A stretch of DNA of 15,166 nucleotides from JAICWP01 sp035935775 (GTDB taxonomy: Bacteria; Acidobacteriota; Terriglobia; Terriglobales; Acidobacteriaceae). A model generated the notes under the pieces. The model saw only the letters and a program-made list of their open reading frames with translations, ran no database searches and had not been told where the DNA came from. The position numbers and the translations under genes are program-made. How positions within the stretch are numbered: position 1 is the stretch's first letter; every line of letters starts with the position of its first letter. Below are positions 1-6,504 of this stretch, in pieces. Location of the stretch: positions 1 to 15,166 of the forward strand of contig DASYWT010000311.1 of assembly GCA_035935775.1 (NCBI GenBank), given 5' to 3'.

Positions 1-12
1 GAGGTTCTCAAC

Positions 13-2421
13 ATGGGGATACTTCTGCAGGATGTTCGCTTCGCGCTACGCATGTTGCGCAAATCCCCCAGCTTCACGGTGGCGGCCGTCGTGACACTGG
101 CCGTGGCCATCGGCGCCAATGCCGTCGTTTTCGGAGCGCTCAATGCTGTGTTGCGTCCCCTGAACGTGCCCCATGCGGAGAGCTTGTATGAGCCCGGGCG
201 TACCAATGGTCAGAACGAATCCTATCCCAGTTATCTTGACCTGCGCGACCGCAACCGCAGTTTTGAAAGCCTGGCGGCGGTTGCTTTCGATCAGGCGGGG
301 CTGGATACGGGCCAGGGCCCTGCGCTGTCGTGGGGCTGGAACACCAGTGGGAATTACTTCGATGTACTAGGCATCCAGCCGTATCTTGGCCGTTTGTTCC
401 ACGCCTCCGATGAGCATGGCCCCAATAGCGCTCCCTATTTGGTGCTCACCTATGCCTTCTGGCACTCGCGTTTTCACGATGATCATGGCGTGGTCGGCCG
501 TGTCGTCCAGCTTAACAAGCATCCTTTTACCATCATTGGAGTGACGCCACCGGGATTCGTGGGCACTTTTGTGGGTTGGTCTCCCGATTACTTCGTCCCC
601 ATCGTGAGCCAAGAAGGGACAGATGATCTCCTGAATGCGCGCGGAAATCACTGGATTGACTTTGTCGTGGGGCATCTGAGGCCAGGGGTCACTCCGGCGC
701 AGGCGACTGCCGATCTGAATTCCATTGGCGCTTACCTGCTAAAAAACTATCCGAAAGAGGAGACCGATAGGAGTTTTGAGATGGGGCGTCCCGGATGGGA
801 TATCTTCGGGGTACGGGCATTTGTCGCGGGGTTGATGCTGCTGGCGGGGTTAATCCTTCTGGCCGCCTGCGCCAACCTGGGGAGCCTGTTTACGGCGCGC
901 GCCGCCGAGCGTTCCCGCGAAGTTGCGCTGCGTTTGGCGCTGGGGTCGAGCCGCCGGCGCATTTTGCGCGCCCTGTTCACCGAAGCCCTGCTGGTCTCGC
1001 TGGCCGGTGGCGCAATAGGGCTTTGGGGCAGCGTGATGCTGTTGCGCTGGCTGAGCGCCTGGCACCCCTTTCCCGAATTTCCCTTCAACGTGCCGGTCAG
1101 CCCCGACGCGCGCGTTTACGCCGTGGCCTTACTGCTGGCCCTGGTAAGTGGGCTTCTCTTTGGCGCGGTTCCCGTGCGGCAAGTCCTGCGCACCGATCCC
1201 TATGAACTCATCAAGTCGGGGTCAAGGAGCACGCCGGGCCGGCGGTTTACTGTGCGGGATCTGCTCTTGGGAGTGCAGATTGCTATCTGCGCGGTGCTGG
1301 TGACCTCTTCGCTGGTGGCGGTGCGCGGACTCCTGCGCTCACTGCATGCCCACCTCGGGGTGGAGCCAGAGAACGCCATTCTGGTGTCTACGGATATGCA
1401 CACAGCCGGTTACACCGACCATGAAATTCCGGCGATGCAAAAGCGCATGATGGATGCGACCGCGACGATTCCCGGCGTTGCCTCGGTGGGCCTGGTGGGG
1501 GAATATCCGCCCTTGCACATGGGCTGGGACAAGACGGATGTCTTTACCGACCGAACCTCGGATTTGCGGGCTTCCAACGCCGCCGCGGAGACAGTCCGGT
1601 ACAGCATATCTCCAGGGTACTTGCAGGCCGCCGGCACGGCGCTGCTCGCGGGCCGGAGTTTCACCTGGCATGATGATAAAAATGCACCGCGCGTGGCCGT
1701 TATCAACCGGATGTTCGCGGGCAAAATATTTGGCTCGCCGGCCAGAGCCCTCGGCGGCTACTTCAAGTTGCGCGACGGCGCGCGCATCCAGGTGGTGGGC
1801 ATCGTCGAAGATGGAAAATACACGGCTGACCTGGCGGAAAGTCCTCAGCTCGCGATGTTTCTCCCCATCCTGCAATCGCCCTCCAGCAATTCCTGGATGG
1901 TGGTGCGCTCGAGCCGCGACCCGCGGCAACTGGCGGCAGCCATACGGGCCAAACTGCGGAACCTGGACGCGGGCGTGCCTGCCTTTATCCAAACCTGGAA
2001 CAGCGAAATGAGCGGCGCCATGTTTGCTCCCCGCATGGCCACTCTCTCGCTGGGCGTGCTGGGCATGATGGGCGCCATGCTCTCCATCATCGGCATCTTT
2101 GGCATGGCGGCTTACTCGGTGAGCAAGCGGAAGCGAGACCTGGGAATTCGCATCGCCCTGGGCGCGCAGCGCAAAGAAGTTTTGCAGGCAGCGTTGGGAC
2201 GCGCGGTGCGATTGCTCGTCCTTGGTTCCGCCGTAGGATTGCTGGTGGGGATTTTTGCCAGCCGGCTGCTGGCGTTCATCGTGTATGAGGCAACGCCACG
2301 CGACCCGCTGGTGCTGGCCGGCTGTGTTCTGGCTATGGCGCTGCTAGGTCTGATGGCCACGTGGGTTCCGGCGCAACGCGCGCTGGCCATTGATCCCATG
2401 GTGCTGCTGCGCGAGGAATAA
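13..2421 (+). CDS. ADOP-type (MacB/FtsX-like) ABC transporter permease
   Basis: An 802-residue integral membrane protein with a duplicated MacB/FtsX plan. It has TM1 at about 21-48, an extracytoplasmic MacB_PCD-like domain at about 50-260, a first FtsX helix block at about 268-398 (with REVALRLALGSSRRRI at 302-317), a linker helix near 415-440, a second extracytoplasmic domain, and a final FtsX block from about 680 with RDLGIRIALGAQRKEV. The C-terminus RALAIDPMVLLREE is typical of the family. Repetition of the [R-x-I/V-A-L-x-L/I-A-L-G] motif in both halves marks the acidobacterial duplicated orphan permease (ADOP) group. GAGG lies 8 bases before the ATG. Related MacB permeases work with an ATPase in export or mechanotransmission, but no ATPase gene is in the window, so the substrate is unknown. 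The N-terminal prefix domain seen in some ADOPs is absent. The gene ends 13 bases from the convergent zinc-ribbon gene. Confidence 0.92.
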   Translation: MGILLQDVRFALRMLRKSPSFTVAAVVTLAVAIGANAVVFGALNAVLRPLNVPHAESLYEPGRTNGQNESYPSYLDLRDRNRSFESLAAVAFDQAGLDTGQGPALSWGWNTSGNYFDVLGIQPYLGRLFHASDEHGPNSAPYLVLTYAFWHSRFHDDHGVVGRVVQLNKHPFTIIGVTPPGFVGTFVGWSPDYFVPIVSQEGTDDLLNARGNHWIDFVVGHLRPGVTPAQATADLNSIGAYLLKNYPKEETDRSFEMGRPGWDIFGVRAFVAGLMLLAGLILLAACANLGSLFTARAAERSREVALRLALGSSRRRILRALFTEALLVSLAGGAIGLWGSVMLLRWLSAWHPFPEFPFNVPVSPDARVYAVALLLALVSGLLFGAVPVRQVLRTDPYELIKSGSRSTPGRRFTVRDLLLGVQIAICAVLVTSSLVAVRGLLRSLHAHLGVEPENAILVSTDMHTAGYTDHEIPAMQKRMMDATATIPGVASVGLVGEYPPLHMGWDKTDVFTDRTSDLRASNAAAETVRYSISPGYLQAAGTALLAGRSFTWHDDKNAPRVAVINRMFAGKIFGSPARALGGYFKLRDGARIQVVGIVEDGKYTADLAESPQLAMFLPILQSPSSNSWMVVRSSRDPRQLAAAIRAKLRNLDAGVPAFIQTWNSEMSGAMFAPRMATLSLGVLGMMGAMLSIIGIFGMAAYSVSKRKRDLGIRIALGAQRKEVLQAALGRAVRLLVLGSAVGLLVGIFASRLLAFIVYEATPRDPLVLAGCVLAMALLGLMATWVPAQRALAIDPMVLLREE

Positions 2422-2434
2422 GCGGGAAACATTG

Positions 2435-2968
2435 TTAGCCAGGAATCCCGGTGGGAGGGCTGGAAACCGGAGCCGCCTGATTGCGCAGGGCAGACCCGCA
2501 GTACGGACAGTAGATGTCGCTTGCGCTAACCACGCGCTGACACTGGGGACAACTCGGACTCAGCTTGCAGCTACAGTGAGGGCAGTAGTTGAAACCACTC
2601 TGCGTGAAGTAGCCGCATTGCGGGCATGCGCTGCGCAACGGCTGACGCAGAAGGAAGTAAAGAACGAAACCCAGGGCGTTGGGAATAATGATGACCACAA
2701 TCGTCCACAGGACGGGGCTCATGCCGCGGCGCTTGGCATCGCGATTCACATAGCCGATGAGAGCCAGAAAAGCGACTCCGCCAATGCCCGCCAGAATGCC
2801 GAGCAGGGGCCGCGCCCATGCCGGCGGAGGGCTCGTTTCGTGAGCCAGCGGAATATTGAAATACCACTGGGCAGCGAGAAAAGCGATGGCCCCCAGGACC
2901 CAGGCCCAACCGGGAATAATCTTGAGTTCCGCTCGAAATCCGCTTTGAGTTTCGTTGGTTGCCAGCAT
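2435..2968 (-). CDS. Membrane protein with C-terminal double zinc ribbon
   Basis: A 177-residue protein with three predicted membrane segments (about 19-38, 52-74, 84-107), separated by a short basic cytoplasmic stretch NRDAKRRG typical of PLD-nuclease-N-like or double-zinc-ribbon small membrane proteins. The C-terminal half carries four CxxC pairs: C115/C118, C129/C132, C140/C143 and C154/C157. This is the spacing of a double zinc ribbon (DZR), probably binding two zinc ions in the cytoplasm. The start ATG lies 6 bases after the stop of the anti-sigma gene, so the gene looks like the third member of the sigma/anti-sigma operon; a Shine-Dalgarno is weak (GGGAAAG, about 15 bases upstream). A role in envelope-stress signalling or in assisting the anti-sigma factor is inferred from context only. 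The stop faces the ADOP permease across 13 bases, with no visible terminator. Confidence 0.8.
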   Translation of the reverse strand: MLATNETQSGFRAELKIIPGWAWVLGAIAFLAAQWYFNIPLAHETSPPPAWARPLLGILAGIGGVAFLALIGYVNRDAKRRGMSPVLWTIVVIIIPNALGFVLYFLLRQPLRSACPQCGYFTQSGFNYCPHCSCKLSPSCPQCQRVVSASDIYCPYCGSALRNQAAPVSSPPTGIPG

Positions 2969-2974
2969 AGTTTG

Positions 2975-3466
2975 TCAGCTTTCCCGTCGCCATTGCCGCG
3001 ACCGTTCGGTGTCGCCCGTCCAATGAGTGCCACGGGCCAGGAGCAACACGCTCACGACCAGCGCCGGCGCGACAGAGAACAAGATGAAGCCCGCCTGCCA
3101 CATCAGGGTTGAAACTCCGGCCCACTGGCCCAGCCGTGCAAAGAGTCCCCACAAAAGTGGGACGGTCAGCGTGGCTGAGAGGCCCACGCCCAGGCACGCC
3201 ATGCTCACCAGCCACAGGCGTTGACGTGTTTCCCTGAGCCGGTCGGCGTGGAAGCGCACGCGCATCTGGGTGGCCCGCACCAGGCGGGAATCGGCGGCCA
3301 GCGGCAAGGAACGAAGAGCACTTACCATCTCCTTTGCCGCTTCCGCATAATCGCGGCACGCTTCGCATTCGTTGAAGTGGGAGTGCAGCCAGGCCTGCTG
3401 CGCCGGGGAAAGGCCGTCACCCAGAGCGATCAGCACCCGCGCCTCGTCATGTGCGTTCCGGGTCAT
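2975..3466 (-). CDS. Probable transmembrane zinc-finger anti-sigma factor
   Basis: A 163-residue protein. Residues 1-45 form a short zf-HC2/ZAS-type zinc-binding anti-sigma domain with H6, then H30-x3-C34-x2-C37; the 23-residue gap between H6 and H30 fits the ZAS consensus. Two membrane segments follow (about 83-107 and 122-145), leaving a short charged tail. The start was set at the ATG overlapping the sigma-factor stop (ATGA at 3466-3463), because upstream in-frame codons lie inside the sigma gene and translation coupling is expected for such pairs. By family knowledge the N-terminal domain would hold the ECF sigma factor at the membrane and release it on a signal. The sensed signal is unknown, and there is almost no periplasmic domain, so sensing may occur in the membrane or by the adjacent zinc-ribbon partner. 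The ATG could also be a few codons further upstream, but this is less likely. Confidence 0.82.
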   Translation of the reverse strand: MTRNAHDEARVLIALGDGLSPAQQAWLHSHFNECEACRDYAEAAKEMVSALRSLPLAADSRLVRATQMRVRFHADRLRETRQRLWLVSMACLGVGLSATLTVPLLWGLFARLGQWAGVSTLMWQAGFILFSVAPALVVSVLLLARGTHWTGDTERSRQWRRES

Positions 3467-4056
3467 GCCTGAGCTCCCTTCAGCCGCGTCATTAACATAT
3501 TCAGTCCGCGATAGAGCCGTGACTTCACCGTGCCCAGCGGCGCGCCGGTCACCCTGGCAATCTCGTCCAGAGCCAGCCCTTCCTGAAAACGCAACACCAG
3601 TGTCTCGCGGCATTCTGCCGGGATGCTCACCAGGACGGCAGCCACGCGCTCGGCTTGCTCGCGCTGCTGCACAATTTCCCAGGCCAGGGGCCGGGTGTCG
3701 GCCGGCTCGACCGGTGAGCGCTCCTCGTCCTCCATAAGTCCGTCCAGGCTTAAGGGACTCTTCTTGCGCAAATAGTCAATGGTCAAGTTCCTTGCCACCG
3801 CGTAAAGCCAGGTGGCGAATTCGTGTTTGCCATCGTACTGGTGGCCGCGTTCCAGGACGCGGATCCAGGTTTCCTGGAAGAGGTCCTCGGCCAGTTCACG
3901 ATTTCCGGCCAGGTAAACCAGATAGCGCAGCAGCCGGTGCTGATATTGCTCGATCAGGCGGTCCAGCAGGTCCGGATCACGCCGGCGGAGACCGCGGGCA
4001 ATGGTGCTGGGCTCGGATTCCATCGCGCTCATCAAGCAGTGGGCTGTGGCGCTCAT
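3463..4056 (-). CDS. ECF-family RNA polymerase sigma factor
   Basis: 197 residues with the two conserved sigma70 regions only. Region 2 spans about 33-100 (LLDRLIEQYQHRLLRYL, ELAEDLFQETWIRV, ATWLYAVARNLTIDYLR). An acidic linker (about 104-125) follows, then region 4 at about 130-190, where GAPLGTVKSRLYRGL is the helix-turn-helix that would contact the -35 element. This layout is that of an ECF (group 4) sigma factor. ATGs at 4056, 4032 and 4023 are all possible starts; none has a strong Shine-Dalgarno, and the longest is given. An in-frame TGA lies upstream at about codon -20, so no longer form exists. The gene overlaps the next one by ATGA, which argues for stoichiometric production with its anti-sigma factor. 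Autoregulation is common for such operons, but I could not identify a cognate promoter with confidence. Confidence 0.9.
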   Translation of the reverse strand: MSATAHCLMSAMESEPSTIARGLRRRDPDLLDRLIEQYQHRLLRYLVYLAGNRELAEDLFQETWIRVLERGHQYDGKHEFATWLYAVARNLTIDYLRKKSPLSLDGLMEDEERSPVEPADTRPLAWEIVQQREQAERVAAVLVSIPAECRETLVLRFQEGLALDEIARVTGAPLGTVKSRLYRGLNMLMTRLKGAQA

Positions 4057-4344
4057 GCTACCCGGATATACGGGCCAGGGGCGAAGAAAGATGCAGGTGA
4101 TAGAGGATTCTCACTAATGGGATAACCTCTTCTTATTCAAATAGATAGCTGCTTATCTAAGCCTTGTGGGCTGGCGGCGACAGAGATGTAAATGAATTCT
4201 GGCCGCGGGAGGCCTTGCGTTTTTCGCAAATCATTTAGCAGTCAATGCCCCGCACTGTGAACCTGTCAGAAACCGGATCTCTGTTGTACCGGGAACTGAG
4301 CCCACTACAAAATGCTTCCTCCGTTCTGCTACTGTTGAGCCCCC
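4057..4344. other. Divergent intergenic region, ECF operon / APC permease
   Basis: 288 bases without a convincing gene, placed between two divergent transcription units. It is clearly more AT-rich around 4110-4240 than its surroundings, as expected of promoters. It contains the inverted repeat at 4142-4159 and a small TTGCG-TTTTT-CGCAA hairpin at 4215-4229. A weak plus-strand promoter candidate is TTGTAC (4284-4289) with TACAAA (4306-4311) at 16-bp spacing. No ORF of more than about 25 codons with a ribosome binding site was seen. Confidence 0.6.
4142..4159. promoter_or_regulatory. Inverted repeat TAGATA-N6-TATCTA, possible operator
   Basis: A perfect 6-bp inverted repeat with a 6-base spacer (GCTGCT), lying 86 bases upstream of the sigma-factor ATG and about 185 bases upstream of the permease ATG. 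It sits in the AT-rich part of the divergent spacer. The geometry fits a dimeric helix-turn-helix regulator site. No regulator gene of that kind is in the window, so the assignment is speculative. Confidence 0.3.
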
Positions 4345-5688
4345 ATGACCCATCTAGCCCGGAAACTGCGCGTGGTGGACTACTTCACGCTGGGCTGGGG
4401 AACCATGGTGGGGGTGGGCTGGCTGGTCGTGATGGACGACTGGCTGGGCCGCGGCGGTCCCCTGGGCGGGGTACTGGGCTTCGCGATTGGCGGCGCCCTG
4501 CTGCTGCCCATCGGTTACACCTACGGGCGACTGGTGGCGGCCATGCCCGACGCCGCCGGCGAGATCGCCTATACGGCCAAAGTTTTTCCCCAGCGGGTCA
4601 GCTATGCCACCGGCTGGATGATGTTTCTGGCCTACTTCATCGTTTGCCCGTGGGAGGCGGTGGCCCTGGGCCGCATTGCTGCCTTCATTTTTCCGCGGGT
4701 GGATTCGTTTGAAATTTATCGGGTTGCCGGCAAGCCGGTGTACCTGCCGCACCTGGCGCTGGGCTTGGGGTTGACCGCGCTGCTCACGGTTCTGAATTAC
4801 CGTGGGATCCGCCTGAGCGCCATTTTCCAAAATTGGACCACATTTGGAGTGCTGGCGCTGTTCGTGATTTTTGTCTCTTTCGGCGCCGCGCATGGTTCGC
4901 CGCATAACTTTCCACCGCTGTTCAGCCACACGCCATTTATTTCCGTGCTGCTGGTGCTGCAGATTGTGCCTTATTTCATGACCGGCTTCGAGTCGGTAGC
5001 CAAGTGCGCCGAAGAAGCCAGCCCGGAGTTCCAATCCGGCGGCTTTTTTCGTGCCATCGTGATGGCGATTGTGGTGGGGAGTCTTTTCTACGTCATTGTG
5101 ATTGCGGCTGTGGCCTGGGCTTCGCCTTGGCAGTCGCTGCCTTCCGGCGCATTCTCTACGGCAGTGGCCTTTGAGCGGGCGCTGCACGCGCGCTGGATCG
5201 TAAGCGTGATTCTGAGCGCGGCGCTGCTCTCGCTGTTTAAGGTATTCAATGGGAACTTTGTCGCCGCCAGCCGGCTGCTGTTCGCGCTGGGACGGCGCGG
5301 CATGGTGGAGCCGCGGCTGGGCCGGGTGCATCCCAGAAATCAGACTCCGGCCGTGGCGGTGGTGTGGGTGGGAATTGCCACCGCCGCTATCCTGCTCGCA
5401 GGAGAGGCCATCCTGGTGCCGATCACGGAAGTTGGGTCGGTAGCGTCGGCGCTGGGCTGGATGGCGGCCTGCGCCTCCTACTACCGCATGCGCCCGCTGC
5501 CGCTGAGGCGGGCGGTGGCGCTGGTGGGCGTGGTGGTCGCGATTGGCATGGTGCTGATGAAGGCGCTGCCCTTCATTCCTGGCCACTTCAGCGTGTACGA
5601 ATGGATCGCGTTCGGGGGCTGGGTAGTTCTGGGATGGGCGGCGCGGCGAAGGCCCGTGGCGGCGCAGGCAGTGTCGAGCATGAAGTAA
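4345..5688 (+). CDS. APC-superfamily amino acid permease
   Basis: 447 residues, strongly hydrophobic, with about 12 predicted transmembrane helices. TM1 contains the glycine-rich break GWGTMVGVGWLV (about 17-28), which corresponds to the unwound TM1 substrate site of APC transporters. The conserved PDAAGEIAYTAKVFP (about 68-82) and GFESVAKCAEEASPEFQ in the TM6 region (about 215-231) are also typical. A later stretch, NGNFVAASRLLFALGRRGMVEP, matches the cytoplasmic loop 'SRxLfalgRdG' of amino acid permeases. By family knowledge it is a secondary, cation-coupled importer or exchanger of amino acids or amines in the inner membrane; the actual substrate cannot be read from sequence. The start ATG has only a weak GAG upstream. 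The gene is single and ends in the repeat-rich convergent junction. A 448-codon open frame on the opposite strand is a compositional shadow. Confidence 0.88.
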   Translation: MTHLARKLRVVDYFTLGWGTMVGVGWLVVMDDWLGRGGPLGGVLGFAIGGALLLPIGYTYGRLVAAMPDAAGEIAYTAKVFPQRVSYATGWMMFLAYFIVCPWEAVALGRIAAFIFPRVDSFEIYRVAGKPVYLPHLALGLGLTALLTVLNYRGIRLSAIFQNWTTFGVLALFVIFVSFGAAHGSPHNFPPLFSHTPFISVLLVLQIVPYFMTGFESVAKCAEEASPEFQSGGFFRAIVMAIVVGSLFYVIVIAAVAWASPWQSLPSGAFSTAVAFERALHARWIVSVILSAALLSLFKVFNGNFVAASRLLFALGRRGMVEPRLGRVHPRNQTPAVAVVWVGIATAAILLAGEAILVPITEVGSVASALGWMAACASYYRMRPLPLRRAVALVGVVVAIGMVLMKALPFIPGHFSVYEWIAFGGWVVLGWAARRRPVAAQAVSSMK

Positions 5689-5703
5689 TGGGAAACGCAA
5701 GGT

Positions 5704-5755
5704 CCTTCGACTCGCGCTCGTTTCGCTGCGCTCGCTTCGCGCTCGCTCAGGATGA
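5704..5755. repeat. Low-complexity CGCTCGCTTCG-type intergenic repeat
   Basis: A short stretch built from repeated CGCTCG / TTCGC words ending in GCTCAGGATGACA. I know such 'TTCGACTCGC...GCTCAGGATGACA' segments from intergenic positions in many Acidobacteriota and environmental genomes; that is recollection, not a search. It follows the permease stop by 15 bases and is not coding in any frame that makes sense. Confidence 0.5.
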
Positions 5756-5777
5756 CAGCCCAGCTACGGGGTGATCA

Positions 5778-5794
5778 GGCGAGCTTCGCTCGCC
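5778..5794. terminator. Stem-loop GGCGAGC-TTC-GCTCGCC between convergent genes
   Basis: A perfect 7-bp GC-rich stem with a 3-base loop, between the ends of the APC permease and the minus-strand operon. It has no T-tract on either side, so it is not a canonical intrinsic terminator, but its position fits a bidirectional transcription-end or RNA-stability hairpin. It touches the first unit of the tandem repeat array. Confidence 0.35.
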
Positions 5795-5916
5795 CGCACA
5801 GCCGAGGGCGGCTGTGCCCACACAGACGAGGGCGGCTGTGCCCGCACAGACGAGGGGGCTGTGCCCACACAAAGGAGGGCGGCGTGCCCGCACAGCCGAG
5901 GCGGCTGTGCCCACAT
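5793..5916. repeat. Tandem array of 23-24-base self-complementary units
   Basis: Five contiguous units (5793-5816, 5817-5840, 5841-5863, 5864-5886, 5887-5909) plus a partial sixth (CCCACAT). Each is of the form CCC[G/A]CACA-GCCGAGGGC-GGCTGTG. Units 1 and 5 form a hairpin with an 8-bp stem CACAGCCG / CGGCTGTG and a 3-4-base loop; units 2 and 3 have one changed stem position and unit 4 is degenerate. The fourth base alternates strictly G, A, G, A, G, A, so the real period is a dimer of about 47 bases. Units 3-5 are 23 bases long, so the array is not a protein repeat. It lies in the convergent gap directly after the stop of the last operon gene. Confidence 0.85.
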
Positions 5917-5925
5917 ATTTCTTGT

Positions 5926-6504
5926 TCATTGTTGGGTGATGGTCAGCTGGTGGTTGCCCACAACGGCGGCGTCAATGCGGTCGGGGAGCTCAAAGAGGTT
6001 GTCAATTCCCAGGTTGGGGTGCTTGGGCTTGATGTAGTGATTCACGAACATCTCCAGGGCAAAGTCAGGGATGGTGACGCCATCGAGGGCCACGGAATCA
6101 ATGTGCACGTTGCCCACGCCGCGGGCGCCGCTGCCGTGCGCCGTTATGGCAACGTCGTGCACGCCGCTGAACATGCTGAGCAGGGGATTGGCGCTGCGCT
6201 GTCCGGCGGTGAGCTGGTCAAAATCCACCCGCGCCCAGGAATCAATCACCCCGGGCTGGCCGGAGAAGCGGACCGACCGCACGCCTTTGGGCAACTGCAC
6301 TCGTCCGCTGGTCACGTAGGCGTTAACTTCCTGCTCGGTCATTACGGTGGTCAGGGGCCGGGGATTGGCGTGCTCGCCATTGCTCTGAATGCGGTCAAGC
6401 TTGCGCTGCATGCTCTCAACGGCGGCGTTGTTGCCAGAGGGGGCGCTCCACCCCGGAGCAAATGAAAAAAGCAGACCCAGGAAAACAATTGCGGCGAGTT
6501 TCAT
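5926..6504 (-). CDS. Small secreted protein of unknown function, coupled to AsmA gene
   Basis: 192 residues with a clear N-terminal signal peptide (MKLAAIVFLGLLFSFAPGWS, cleavage near 20-21), so it is exported to the periplasm. After a polar segment the mature protein shows a beta-rich pattern: LTTVMTEQEVNAYVTS, a stretch VRSVRFSGQPGVIDSWARVDFDQL, and VHIDSVALDGVTIPDFALEMFVNHYIK. That alternation, with a 'T-E-x-E-x-N' opening and a 'V-x-L-x-G-V-x-I-P' segment, resembles the lipid-binding folds found in DUF2993/LmeA-like or AsmA-associated proteins, but this is only a hunch and I do not recognise a named family. The ATG overlaps the AsmA stop (ATGA at 6504-6501), so the two are translationally coupled and probably act together. 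It is the last gene of the operon; the minisatellite follows within 10 bases. Confidence 0.78.
   Translation of the reverse strand: MKLAAIVFLGLLFSFAPGWSAPSGNNAAVESMQRKLDRIQSNGEHANPRPLTTVMTEQEVNAYVTSGRVQLPKGVRSVRFSGQPGVIDSWARVDFDQLTAGQRSANPLLSMFSGVHDVAITAHGSGARGVGNVHIDSVALDGVTIPDFALEMFVNHYIKPKHPNLGIDNLFELPDRIDAAVVGNHQLTITQQ

Noticed and set aside
3467..3613. 49-residue N-terminal extension of the anti-sigma factor
   Set aside because: It lies wholly inside the sigma-factor gene; the ATGA-coupled start at 3466 places the zinc motif at the usual distance from the N-terminus.
4354..5700. 448-codon open frame on the minus strand
   Set aside because: It is antisense to the APC permease; the sequence is His/Arg/Gln-rich and lacks motifs, as expected for a shadow frame.
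5364..5774. 136-codon plus-strand frame and the short ATG frame right after the permease stop
   Set aside because: They overlap the permease in another frame or run into low-complexity CGCTCG repeat; no ribosome binding site or domain is seen.
5793..5916. CRISPR array
   Set aside because: Units are contiguous with no spacers, and no cas gene is present.
5747..5929. 60-codon minus-strand frame with ATGA overlap to the last operon gene
   Set aside because: It consists almost entirely of the translated minisatellite; units shift frame between copies, so the peptide repeat is not maintained and the overlap is probably chance.
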